From contig DDGE01000024.1 of the NCBI GenBank assembly GCA_002337545.1, positions 52,359-96,944 on the forward strand: a DNA stretch of 44,586 bases, read 5' to 3'. The stretch is from Phycisphaerales bacterium UBA1910. Lineage in GTDB: Bacteria > Planctomycetota > Phycisphaerae > Phycisphaerales > UBA1924. A program made the position numbers and the translations under genes. This document shows positions 8,348 through 15,313 of this stretch, piece after piece (the first letter of the stretch is position 1; each line of letters opens with the position of its first letter). The notes beneath the pieces are model-generated. The model was not told the DNA's origin. It saw only the letters and a program-made list of their open reading frames with translations, and did not search any database.

Positions 8348-9313
8348 ATGAATATTCGTGCCTTCATGGACGAGCACTTTCGTCACTTTAATGCAGCGGC
8401 GGCCCTCGATGCCGCAAAGGGGTACGAGGACCATCTCGCTGAAGGTGGGAAGATGCTCGTGGCGATGGCAGGGGCGATGAGCACGGCTGAACTTGGGCGT
8501 TCACTTGCGGAGATGATCCGTCAGGGCAAGGTCCACGCGATCTCGTGCACCGGGGCAAATCTGGAGGAGGATGTCTACAACCTCATTGCCCACGACCATT
8601 ACGAGCGGATCCCCAAGTACCGCGACCTGACCCCCGCCGACGAGCAGGCACTGCTGGAACGCCACCTCAACCGGGTCACCGATACCTGCATCCCCGAGGA
8701 AGAGGCGTTCCGCAAGCTCGGGCACCTGCTGATCGGGAAGTGGAAGGCCGCGGCTGAGTCGGGCGATCGCAAGTTCCCGCACGAGTACCTCTACGAGATC
8801 CTCAACGAGGGGCTTCTGGAGGACGAGTATCAGGCGGACCCCAAGAACTCCTGGCTGCTGGCGGCTGCCGAGAAGAACCTGCCCATGGTTGTCCCGGGTT
8901 GGGAGGACTCGACGAGCGGCAATATCTTCGCGGCGGAGGTGCTCAGCGGGAATGTGAAGTCGGCATCGGCCGTCAAGTCGGGCATTGAGTACATGATGGA
9001 CTTCACGGGGTGGTACAAGGAAGCCTCGGCCAAGTCGAGTATCGGGTTCTTCCAGATCGGCGGCGGCATCGCTGGCGACTTCCCGATCTGTGCCGTGCCC
9101 CTGATGCGACAGGACATGGAGCTGAATGTGCCGCTGTGGGGGTACTTCTGCCAGATCAGCGACTCGACGACCAGTTATGGGTCGTATTCCGGGGCGGTGC
9201 CCAATGAGAAGATCACCTGGGAGAAGCTGGCGGTCGATACCCCCAGTTTCATCGTCGAATCCGACGCGACGATTGTTGCCCCGCTGATCTTTGGGTATGT
9301 CCTTGGTTGGTAA
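8348..9313 (+). CDS. Deoxyhypusine-synthase-like protein
   Basis: A 321-aa cytoplasmic protein with GGAG at 8338-8341. It has the deoxyhypusine synthase Rossmann-like fold signatures: MLVAMAGAMSTAELGRSLAEM and AISCTGANLEEDVYNLIAHDHY near the N-terminus, and DATIVAPLIFGYVLGW at the C-terminus. Eukaryotic and archaeal enzymes transfer the aminobutyl group of spermidine to eIF5A through a catalytic lysine in a GxVKHH-like motif. Here the aligned segment reads GGGIAGDFPICAVPLM, without that lysine. Bacteria have no eIF5A; relatives of DHS act as homospermidine synthases or have unknown roles. The divergent speA-speB pair makes a polyamine-related reaction likely, but the product is not known. Confidence 0.85.
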   Translation: MNIRAFMDEHFRHFNAAAALDAAKGYEDHLAEGGKMLVAMAGAMSTAELGRSLAEMIRQGKVHAISCTGANLEEDVYNLIAHDHYERIPKYRDLTPADEQALLERHLNRVTDTCIPEEEAFRKLGHLLIGKWKAAAESGDRKFPHEYLYEILNEGLLEDEYQADPKNSWLLAAAEKNLPMVVPGWEDSTSGNIFAAEVLSGNVKSASAVKSGIEYMMDFTGWYKEASAKSSIGFFQIGGGIAGDFPICAVPLMRQDMELNVPLWGYFCQISDSTTSYGSYSGAVPNEKITWEKLAVDTPSFIVESDATIVAPLIFGYVLGW

Positions 9314-9322
9314 AAAGTGGGG

Positions 9323-9350
9323 ATGACTTCGCCCGATTTGGGCCTATACT
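9323..9350 (+). promoter_or_regulatory. Promoter of tRNA-Ser
   Basis: A TATACT -10 box (9345-9350) lies 16 bases after ATGACT (9323-9328), a partial match to TTGACA, and 12 bases before the mature tRNA. Confidence 0.5.
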
Positions 9351-9362
9351 TTCTCCCCACCT

Positions 9363-9449
9363 GGAGAGGTGGCAGAGCGGTTGAATGCGCTGGATTCGAA
9401 ATCCAGTATGGCCTTCGGGTCATCGGGGGTTCGAATCCCCCCCTCTCCG
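9363..9449 (+). tRNA. tRNA-Ser (anticodon CGA)
   Basis: The acceptor arms GGAGAGG (9363-9369) and CCTCTCC (9442-9448) pair perfectly, with discriminator G9449. The anticodon stem-loop CTGGATTCGAAATCCAG gives anticodon CGA. A long variable arm as in class II tRNAs is present, and the T arm is GGGGG-TTCGAAT-CCCCC. CCA is not encoded. The 87-base length fits tRNA-Ser. Its 3' end is repeated at 28549-28565, so it is the integration target of the island that follows. Confidence 0.96.
9433..9449 (+). repeat. Attachment-site direct repeat, left copy (attL core)
   Basis: The 17 bases GAATCCCCCCCTCTCCG form the 3' end of tRNA-Ser and recur identically at 28549-28565. Integration at the 3' end of a tRNA, leaving the gene intact, is the usual result of tyrosine-integrase insertion. 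Confidence 0.8.
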
Positions 9450-9456
9450 TTTGAAT

Positions 9457-9517
9457 AAGACCGCGTTGCTCAAACACCCGTATATACAGGGGTTTGCGAG
9501 CAACGCGGTCTTTTCAT
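9457..9517 (+). terminator. Strong terminator after tRNA-Ser
   Basis: A 15-base perfect stem (9457-9471 with 9498-9512; AAGACCGCGTTGCTC and its complement), with additional inner pairing, is followed by TTTTC. It ends the tRNA transcript just inside the island end. Confidence 0.85.
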
Positions 9518-9526
9518 TTTGCCCTA

Positions 9527-9542
9527 CTGTCCTAGATTTGCC
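9527..9542 (+). repeat. Island-end repeat, candidate integrase arm-type site (left)
   Basis: CTGTCCTAGATTTGCC recurs with one mismatch at 28414-28429, and its core CTGKCCTAGATY recurs at 28654-28665, in the same orientation each time. It lies 78 bases from the att core and is flanked by two copies of GCCCTAC (9521-9527 and 9540-9546). Confidence 0.5.
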
Positions 9543-9554
9543 CTACAATCATGA

Positions 9555-12281
9555 GTGCTTCCTGAGCGAGAGCAGATCCCAGATATTAGTGAGCACAGCG
9601 AGTTGCTCAATGAGCTCGTTGGTGATGTAGTGCGCTGCTGGCGCCCAGAGATCCTGCACCGACTCATACCGGAGATGTTCTTCCAACCAGATTCGTTCGA
9701 GGATGAGGTGGCCCAGCGGCTACACAGGCTCCAAGACGCGATGGGTGCCGACCGATATCGCGCTGAGGTTCATAGCCTCCTGCTCACGTACAGAGCAGCC
9801 GCAGAGCGACAATTGCGCAAGCGTTTATGGGACGCCCTTGAGAATGATTTTTTAGGGTTGACGGAATCGACAATTCAGTCGATCTGCGGCGAACTTCCTA
9901 TTCAATTGGGCCTCGATGAACGGGCTCGGTATGTCCAAGACTGGAGTGACAAGCATGGAATTTCAAATCTAGACCTCAGACAAGCTTCTGCCGTCGCATC
10001 AGTCCATCCCCACACGCTCGTGACTGCCAGAGCAGGCAGCGGCAAGACAAGGACCATAGTCGCCCGGACACTTTTCCTAGTCAGCCACTGTGGTGTATCG
10101 CCGTCTCAGATTCTGATTCTTGTTTTCAACCGAAAGGCTGCTGAGGAAGTCCGCGAGCGGCTTCGGATGGCTGGCGTTGATTGTCCGCATGTCATGACAT
10201 TTCATGCCTTGGCTTATGCAGTAGCTCACCCTGAAGAGACTCTTGTCATCGATGAACCGAATGATGGCGAGATGCAGCGTTCAGCGCTTACGCAACGTGT
10301 CGTCAATGACTTCCTGTCCAAGCCCGGAAGCGAGGAGAGAGTCCGCTCTGTAATGTCGCGACACTTCAAGCGTGACTGGGACAACATCATCACGAGTGGC
10401 GCCGCTCTATCTCAAAAGGATGGGCTCCTTCTACGCAGATCGCTTGAGCGAGAGGCAATCGACGGCACAAGGGTCAAGTCGTTCGGCGAGAAGGTCATTT
10501 CAAACTTCTTGTTCGAGCATGATGTCCGCTACGGATACGAGCGTAACCACTGGTGGGGTGATCGCAACTACAGGCCGGACTTCTCGCTCACTGGCCGTAA
10601 GATTGTCATCGAGTACTTTGGCATGGCGAGCGATCCCGACTATGACAAGGAGATGATCGCAAAGCGAGAGTACTGGGAGAACAAACAAGACTGGACGCTG
10701 ATTGAGTACGGCCCGCGCATCCTTACAGTAGAGGGAGAAGATGGGCTACGTAACACCCTACAGGCTGACCTCCTCAAGCATGGCATTCCATTGCGGCGGC
10801 TCCCAGAGGAAGAGATTTGGCGTCGTGTTCAGGACCGCCATCTCACTCGGTTCGCTGAAGTACTTACTGGGCTGGTTGGCAGATCGCGAAAATCGCTCTT
10901 GACGCCAGCAGAGTTGGACGAGCGTGTTCGGCATCACACGCCTCTCGATGATACTGAGCGTGATGTCTTGGCGATTCTGCAAGAAGTCTACACCGCTTAT
11001 CTAGACCGAATGGCAGCGGAAGGACTAGAAGACTTCGATGGATTGATGCAGAGGGCTGCTGCAGCTATCGCGAAAGGTCGGACTACCTTTGACCGTAAGT
11101 CGGGAGCGGGTAACCTCGCTTCAATGCGTTACATCATGGTGGATGAGTACCAGGACTTCTCGCCACTCTTCGACCTTCTCCTTAGCGCAGTGCTGGAGCA
11201 AACAGGAGACAGGGCTCAAGCCTTTGGAGTCGGAGATGACTGGCAGGCGATCAATGCCTTTGCGGGCTCCGACTTGGCATTCTTCCACGAGTTCACAAAG
11301 CGACATTCGCCATCGAGCCAACTTGGAGTCACAACAAACTACCGCTCATCAAAGGCAGTGGTTGAACTCGGAAACAGGATCATGTCCCAATTCGGGGCCC
11401 CAGCAAAGTCTCGCCCTGATGCGGAGCGCGGCCTCGTCGAGATTGTTGATCTAGCGAAGTTTCGTCCTGATACAGCAGAACGCAGCACCTGGGAAGGCGA
11501 CCTGATTACACCCGCTATACGCCGCCTTATCAGAGCGCCTCTGGAGTCTGGCAAGTCTGTAGCTATCCTCGGCAGGCAGCGCTACTTGCCGTTCCAGGTA
11601 GTTACGCCATCCACCGGCAGCTACCCGAGAGACGACCTCGGACGGCTTGCCGTACTGCTTCGGCATGGGCTTGACGATGCGGCTCGAAAACAACTGCACG
11701 TTGGGACGGTGCACCAATACAAGGGTAGAGAAGCTGATGTGGTGATCATCGCTGACGCAGTCGAGCGGCGTTATCCGAAACTCCACCCCGACTGGGTTTT
11801 TGGCCGGATTTTTGGAGACGAACCCCAAAAGCTGATCGACGATGAACGCCGCTTGTTCTATGTCGGCTGCTCACGGGCCGTAGAGAGACTGATCATCGTC
11901 ACTGACAGCCAGCGACTGTCGCCATTCCTGGATGAAGTCCAGCAGCATCTCACACAACTCCAGATTGAGCGGCTAGCTCCATTCTGCCCTGACGATGGCG
12001 ACTGGATTCTGATTGTCGGAAACGCCGACGGACGAGGCGTTGAGCCCACAGTACAGAGGGCCGAGGTCTTGAAGGAGAGCCAGTACTCCTACCACGGTGG
12101 ACAGTCGCCGCACTGGGCCAAGAGGATCCCGAAGAAGCACAGCATCGAATCGATTGTTGAGAATCTGCACAAGGCACCTTGGTTCGTTGGCCCGGACGGA
12201 CTCCTCATCAGTATCTGCAGAAGCGACGGCAAAGTCTTGGTGACGGGTGAGATCTCTGGCAGCAAGTTTCATCCAACATGA
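9555..12281 (+). CDS. UvrD/helicase IV-like SF1 helicase with nuclease-like insertion
   Basis: A 908-aa protein with a GTG start at 9555 by frame; no convincing Shine-Dalgarno is seen, so the start is uncertain. After about 140 unrecognised residues comes the SF1A helicase core: Walker A ARAGSGKTRT (about 157-166), MTFHALAY, Walker B MVDEYQDFS (about 528), GDDWQAINAFAGSD, TTNYRSS, GTVHQYKGREADVVII and ERRLFYVGCSRA. Between motifs Ic and II sits an insertion (about 305-385) with FLFEHDVRYGYERN, YRPDFSL and KIVIEYFG. This matches the PD-(D/E)XK-like nuclease fold of helicase IV-type proteins, with candidate active-site residues PD and E in IEYFG. The protein probably unwinds and possibly cuts DNA. 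It lies between the attachment site and the recombination module and may be a defence gene. Confidence 0.82.
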   Translation: MLPEREQIPDISEHSELLNELVGDVVRCWRPEILHRLIPEMFFQPDSFEDEVAQRLHRLQDAMGADRYRAEVHSLLLTYRAAAERQLRKRLWDALENDFLGLTESTIQSICGELPIQLGLDERARYVQDWSDKHGISNLDLRQASAVASVHPHTLVTARAGSGKTRTIVARTLFLVSHCGVSPSQILILVFNRKAAEEVRERLRMAGVDCPHVMTFHALAYAVAHPEETLVIDEPNDGEMQRSALTQRVVNDFLSKPGSEERVRSVMSRHFKRDWDNIITSGAALSQKDGLLLRRSLEREAIDGTRVKSFGEKVISNFLFEHDVRYGYERNHWWGDRNYRPDFSLTGRKIVIEYFGMASDPDYDKEMIAKREYWENKQDWTLIEYGPRILTVEGEDGLRNTLQADLLKHGIPLRRLPEEEIWRRVQDRHLTRFAEVLTGLVGRSRKSLLTPAELDERVRHHTPLDDTERDVLAILQEVYTAYLDRMAAEGLEDFDGLMQRAAAAIAKGRTTFDRKSGAGNLASMRYIMVDEYQDFSPLFDLLLSAVLEQTGDRAQAFGVGDDWQAINAFAGSDLAFFHEFTKRHSPSSQLGVTTNYRSSKAVVELGNRIMSQFGAPAKSRPDAERGLVEIVDLAKFRPDTAERSTWEGDLITPAIRRLIRAPLESGKSVAILGRQRYLPFQVVTPSTGSYPRDDLGRLAVLLRHGLDDAARKQLHVGTVHQYKGREADVVIIADAVERRYPKLHPDWVFGRIFGDEPQKLIDDERRLFYVGCSRAVERLIIVTDSQRLSPFLDEVQQHLTQLQIERLAPFCPDDGDWILIVGNADGRGVEPTVQRAEVLKESQYSYHGGQSPHWAKRIPKKHSIESIVENLHKAPWFVGPDGLLISICRSDGKVLVTGEISGSKFHPT

Positions 12282-12362
12282 TGGAAAATGGGTTTGATTT
12301 TAATCATGCCTGATTCTTTATCAATGAGTTGCTGCCTACATTGCGGCGTAAGCGGAATTCGG

Positions 12363-12911
12363 TCATCCATGTGCTTTGAGCTTCGTCCACTCCTCGCCCG
12401 CCTTTCGAACAAATCCGCGATCAATCGATCGGGTGAATGTCGCTCGGGAGTGTTTGAGCATTCCTCGCTCGCAGAAGAACCTCGTCGAGACGCGCAGCCA
12501 GTACACCGGGGGCTCGTAGCCGAGGATCCCAGCGACTGATTCTCGGATCTGTTCGAACTTCTGAGACTCAGGCCCTGCGCTGATCACTTTCGCGACCGCG
12601 TCGTAGGCGAACTTGGGGCAATGGAACGCCGCCGCGCCGGTCGATCGGTGCTCGGCGAGTGCTGGTCCCTTGCGGCTGGGCTCGATGGTGTATCCCGTGA
12701 CCGATTTGGCGGCTTTGGGCTTCTTTCTCGGGGCGTACCCACGGCGCTCGGCGAGGCGGATCTGCTCTTCGAACTCCGATCCAAGCCGATCAACGAGCTT
12801 CCGAGCGGCTGCAAGCTGCCTTTTGGCGTTCGGGCATCGGTCTTCCAGCTTCTGGAGGGCCTGAGCGAGCTCTTCGAGGGTCTGGACTGGATCACCCTTG
12901 GGTTTTGGCAT
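12363..12911 (-). CDS. Unknown protein, recombination-module family A (paralogue 1 of 3)
   Basis: A 182-aa protein of unknown function. The N-terminal half is charged and probably helical. The middle has KAAKSVTGYTIEPSRKGPAL, and the C-terminal half (FEQIRESVAGILGYEPPVYW, LRVSTRFFCERGMLKHSRATFTR) has the helix pattern and final beta-wing expected of a winged-helix DNA-binding domain. Two homologues lie at 28725-29261 and 31543-32124, each on the minus strand beside a tyrosine recombinase. The family shares the pattern Y-x-[VI]-E-x-S-R-x-G-P-A-L and RVSxRFxxxxGxxxHxxAxFTR. It is transcribed divergently from the excisionase-like gene. A repressor or accessory DNA-binding role is inferred from position only. 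Confidence 0.7.
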   Translation of the reverse strand: MPKPKGDPVQTLEELAQALQKLEDRCPNAKRQLAAARKLVDRLGSEFEEQIRLAERRGYAPRKKPKAAKSVTGYTIEPSRKGPALAEHRSTGAAAFHCPKFAYDAVAKVISAGPESQKFEQIRESVAGILGYEPPVYWLRVSTRFFCERGMLKHSRATFTRSIDRGFVRKAGEEWTKLKAHG

Positions 12912-12928
12912 GTCCTATTCTACACGAT

Positions 12929-12981
12929 TTGACTCGTTTGGGTGGCGTGGTATACTTCTACCGAAAGCGGTTTGTTTCGGT
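12929..12981 (+). promoter_or_regulatory. Sigma-70 promoter and operator-like repeat of recombination module 1
   Basis: TTGACT (12929-12934) and TATACT (12951-12956) are separated by 16 bases, a good sigma-70 promoter. The inverted repeat ACCGAAA (12960-12966) / TTTCGGT (12975-12981) begins about where transcription should start, as expected for a repressor operator. Genes 13070-18232 could be read from here. Confidence 0.65.
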
Positions 12982-13069
12982 AATCCATGATCAACACACA
13001 GACCATCCCGATCTCACGCAAACGCCCGGTCCGTACCGGGCAGGCGACCACGAGTGGCAACCAGCTTCT

Positions 13070-13294
13070 ATGGCCACAATCACTCGTGAACAAGCTCGTG
13101 TCGCCGCTGAGACGGCCGACCTCCCCCTCGTCCTGACGCTCGAAGAAGCGGCGGCCATCGCTCGCCGCGCACCGGGCACACTCAAACGCTTGGTCAGCGA
13201 AGGACGCTTCCCTAAGAGTGCTAAGCGCGGAAAGCCGCTCTTGTTCTGGCGCGATGCGTTCCTCATCGAGCTGATGCGGGACAACGACGCATGA
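13070..13294 (+). CDS. Excisionase-like HTH protein, module 1
   Basis: A 74-aa DNA-binding protein. The ATG at 13070 begins the segment that aligns with its homologue at 30045-30404. The core LTLEEAAAIARRAPGTLKRL, then VSEGRFPKSAKRGKPLLFWR, is the MerR/excisionase-type HTH (PF12728-like) with a wing. Such proteins usually direct the integrase toward excision and may repress its gene. The frame is open further upstream, but the promoter at 12929-12956 limits the start. A 49-codon frame beginning at ATG 12988 overlaps in another phase, and I cannot exclude that it is translated. The stop overlaps the integrase start by four bases (ATGA), so the two are translationally coupled. Confidence 0.8.
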   Translation: MATITREQARVAAETADLPLVLTLEEAAAIARRAPGTLKRLVSEGRFPKSAKRGKPLLFWRDAFLIELMRDNDA

Positions 13295-14457
13295 AGCTGG
13301 TTGGACGCCAACCAGTCGATGGGACCGAGCGCCCTGTGATCTACATCGGCAAGCGGGTGTGGAAGGACAGCACCGGGAAAGTGCGGACCGCCAAGCCCTA
13401 CACCGCTGAGTACTTCCTCGAAGGCAAGCAGCAGTACCGTTCGCTGAAGCTGACGAACAAGGTCGCCGCGATCCAGGCGGCCCACGAGCTTCACCGCTCG
13501 ATCCGTTTGGGCGAGCCCACAGCTGCGCCTGCTGAGATCCGGCTGGAAGAGATGGCCCAGCGTTACCTCGCTACCGTGCGGGGGATGGGTCGAGCCCCAA
13601 GGACGCTGCAGAAGTACGAGCTTGTGTGTGATCAGCTCTTGCGATTCTGCACAGAGCAGAGACTGGTCTACGCCAACCGATTCAGCGAAGAGCTGTTCTG
13701 GGCTTTTGCCGAGAGCATGAATCACCTGAGCGAGAAGACCAGGCACGATCGGCTGATCGTGGTCCAGCAGCTCTTCAAATGGGGCTGTGAGCGGGCGGAG
13801 CTGATCACCAAGAACCCGATCCGCAAAGTGCGCGTCCGCAAGCCACCTCCAACCGAGCAGCCCTGCTTCACTCCCGAGCAGGTCGCGACCCTGCTCGCTA
13901 ATGCCGATGGGATCCTTCGTCCACGGTTCGCGGCACTCGCCTACACAGGGATGCGGTTCGGTGAACTCCGTGATCTGCGATGGGCGGATGTTCATATGGA
14001 TGGTCCCAATGGGGGCTTCATCCACATCAAACGGGGTGGGGCTCAGACGACCAAGGGCCGAAAGACACGACGGGTCCCAATCCACGGGGAACTGCGTCCA
14101 CTGCTCGAAGCTCTGCCTCGTCATTGCGAATTGGTATTCCCCGCTGGTCGATCAGCGAAGCACCCGAATGGTGACGGTCCGATGGATGAGCGCCGACTCC
14201 TCAGGTCACTGAAACGATTGTGTACCCGCTGCGGGTTCGACAATCCGGAGCAATATAAACTGCATACTTTCCGTCACGCATTCGCGAGCATGCTCGCACG
14301 AAGCAACATCGGCTACAGGTACGCGCTTGCCTTCATGGGTCAGTCGTCGAGTGCAATTCTGGACTTGTATTACACGATGTTTGACGACGATGCGGCGGCC
14401 GCGATCGCGTCGATTGAGTTCCCGCCAGCTGCGGAAGACACACAATGTGGTGGTTGA
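13291..14457 (+). CDS. Tyrosine recombinase (integrase), module 1
   Basis: A 388-aa phage-type integrase. The N-terminal 75 residues (an arm-binding-like domain with EYFLEGKQQYRSLKL) are followed by a core-binding domain (about 80-180) and the catalytic domain. Catalytic residues visible: Arg in TGMRFGELRDL, Lys in KGRKTRRVPI, HxxR in LHTFRHAFASML and the Tyr nucleophile in DLYYTM. The second His/Trp of the family, normally in LGHSS, is Gln here (FMGQSSS). The homologue at 30401-31561 keeps His (LVGHSSS). A CxxC (LCTRCGF) just before HxxR is shared by both. It is the likely integrase for the tRNA-Ser site, though the Gln could weaken it. The start overlaps the HTH gene by four bases. Confidence 0.88.
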   Translation: MKLVGRQPVDGTERPVIYIGKRVWKDSTGKVRTAKPYTAEYFLEGKQQYRSLKLTNKVAAIQAAHELHRSIRLGEPTAAPAEIRLEEMAQRYLATVRGMGRAPRTLQKYELVCDQLLRFCTEQRLVYANRFSEELFWAFAESMNHLSEKTRHDRLIVVQQLFKWGCERAELITKNPIRKVRVRKPPPTEQPCFTPEQVATLLANADGILRPRFAALAYTGMRFGELRDLRWADVHMDGPNGGFIHIKRGGAQTTKGRKTRRVPIHGELRPLLEALPRHCELVFPAGRSAKHPNGDGPMDERRLLRSLKRLCTRCGFDNPEQYKLHTFRHAFASMLARSNIGYRYALAFMGQSSSAILDLYYTMFDDDAAAAIASIEFPPAAEDTQCGG

Positions 14458-14543
14458 ATCATGAAATGTGGCTGCATTTCTTCGGTTTAATTCCGAGCCG
14501 CACATAATTCTCACAAAATTACTCCTCTTTCGGTGGATCGCGC

Positions 14544-14571
14544 TTGATTTTTCTCTTCTGGGTGTTGTACT
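14544..14571 (+). promoter_or_regulatory. Possible internal promoter
   Basis: TTGATT (14544-14549) and TGTACT (14566-14571) with a 16-base spacer precede the ribosome binding site at 14605. The match is fair, not strong. Confidence 0.35.
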
Positions 14572-14616
14572 CGGCCAGCGTGCATGCCGTACGCGAGAAC
14601 CACAAGGAGTTCAAAG

Positions 14617-15048
14617 GTGAACAACGAAACAACGAACGACATCACCGGACAGGAAGCACTCGACACCAAGCACGCCGTGCTCAAGGAGGTCGCGACGATC
14701 GGGCTGGAGCAGATGGTGGGCGCGATGGTCATTGGTGCGGTGCTCCCGCCCCACATGGATCAGAGCGAGATCCAGCGGTGCGAGAGCATCGGCTCAGCAC
14801 CGACGCTGATGCCCCGCGGATTCGCGCTTGTCTCCCCTGATGACGAAGAACACTGGTCTCGATTGGCGCTGTTGCTCGCATCGGCGAAGGTCCAGATCGA
14901 TGGGCTGATCGAGCACTATCGCGATCAGCACCCCGATGAGTTTGGGGATGCTCTCACATCCGCGTACCGAATCCTGCGGGAACACAGTGAGCCCACGATG
15001 CGGCTGATCCCGGTGCCTCTGAACCCGTGGTCACCCGAGAAGAACTGA
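14617..15048 (+). CDS. Unknown small protein of recombination module 1
   Basis: A 143-aa protein. The GTG at 14617 was chosen because AAGGAG lies 7 bases upstream; an in-frame ATG at 14584 has no such site. It is acidic, with no membrane segment or recognised motif. It contains LKEVATIGLEQMVGAMVIGA and, further on, helical stretches such as LALLLASAKVQIDGLIEHY. It occupies the same position as the two small genes 32340-32699 and 32783-33196 in module 2, between tyrosine and serine recombinase, but any similarity is weak by eye. The function is unknown. Confidence 0.6.
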   Translation: MNNETTNDITGQEALDTKHAVLKEVATIGLEQMVGAMVIGAVLPPHMDQSEIQRCESIGSAPTLMPRGFALVSPDDEEHWSRLALLLASAKVQIDGLIEHYRDQHPDEFGDALTSAYRILREHSEPTMRLIPVPLNPWSPEKN

Positions 15049-15073
15049 TTCTCAAAGACAAAAGAAGGACTCT

Positions 15074-15313
15074 ATGGGTACGCACAGAAGAGAGAACAGT
15101 GGAGCACCACGCTCCGACACCGACCGCCACGACGGCGACCGCGTTGGTCACCGAAACGGAGGCCGAGGTGCTCGGAGCGTGGGCATCCATGTCGTCCGCG
15201 GACGGCTGACGCACCGAGAGCAGCGTCTGTTCGAGGAAGCGGTGATGCTCTTGCTTTTGGGTTCAGCCCATCGGCATCTCACCGCACATAAGGAGAGAGA
15301 TCATGATTCATGA
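15074..15313 (+). CDS. Small ORF overlapping the serine recombinase, module 1
   Basis: A 79-aa frame that ends inside the first codons of the serine recombinase (stop 15311-15313, recombinase ATG 15303). It is basic in the first half, with THREQRLFEEAVMLLLLGSA in the second. The matching place in module 2 holds a 76-aa ORF (33268-33498) with a similar second half (PEEEQQCNDALRLLLASMVR) and the same start overlap. Conservation of size, place and overlap supports translation; the function is unknown. It may serve for translational coupling of the recombinase. Confidence 0.5.
   Translation: MGTHRRENSGAPRSDTDRHDGDRVGHRNGGRGARSVGIHVVRGRLTHREQRLFEEAVMLLLLGSAHRHLTAHKERDHDS

Noticed and set aside
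12988..13137. A 49-codon frame starting at ATG 12988 just after the module 1 promoter
   Set aside because: It overlaps the HTH gene in another phase and has no counterpart in module 2. It may be translated as a leader peptide, but there is no support beyond its position.
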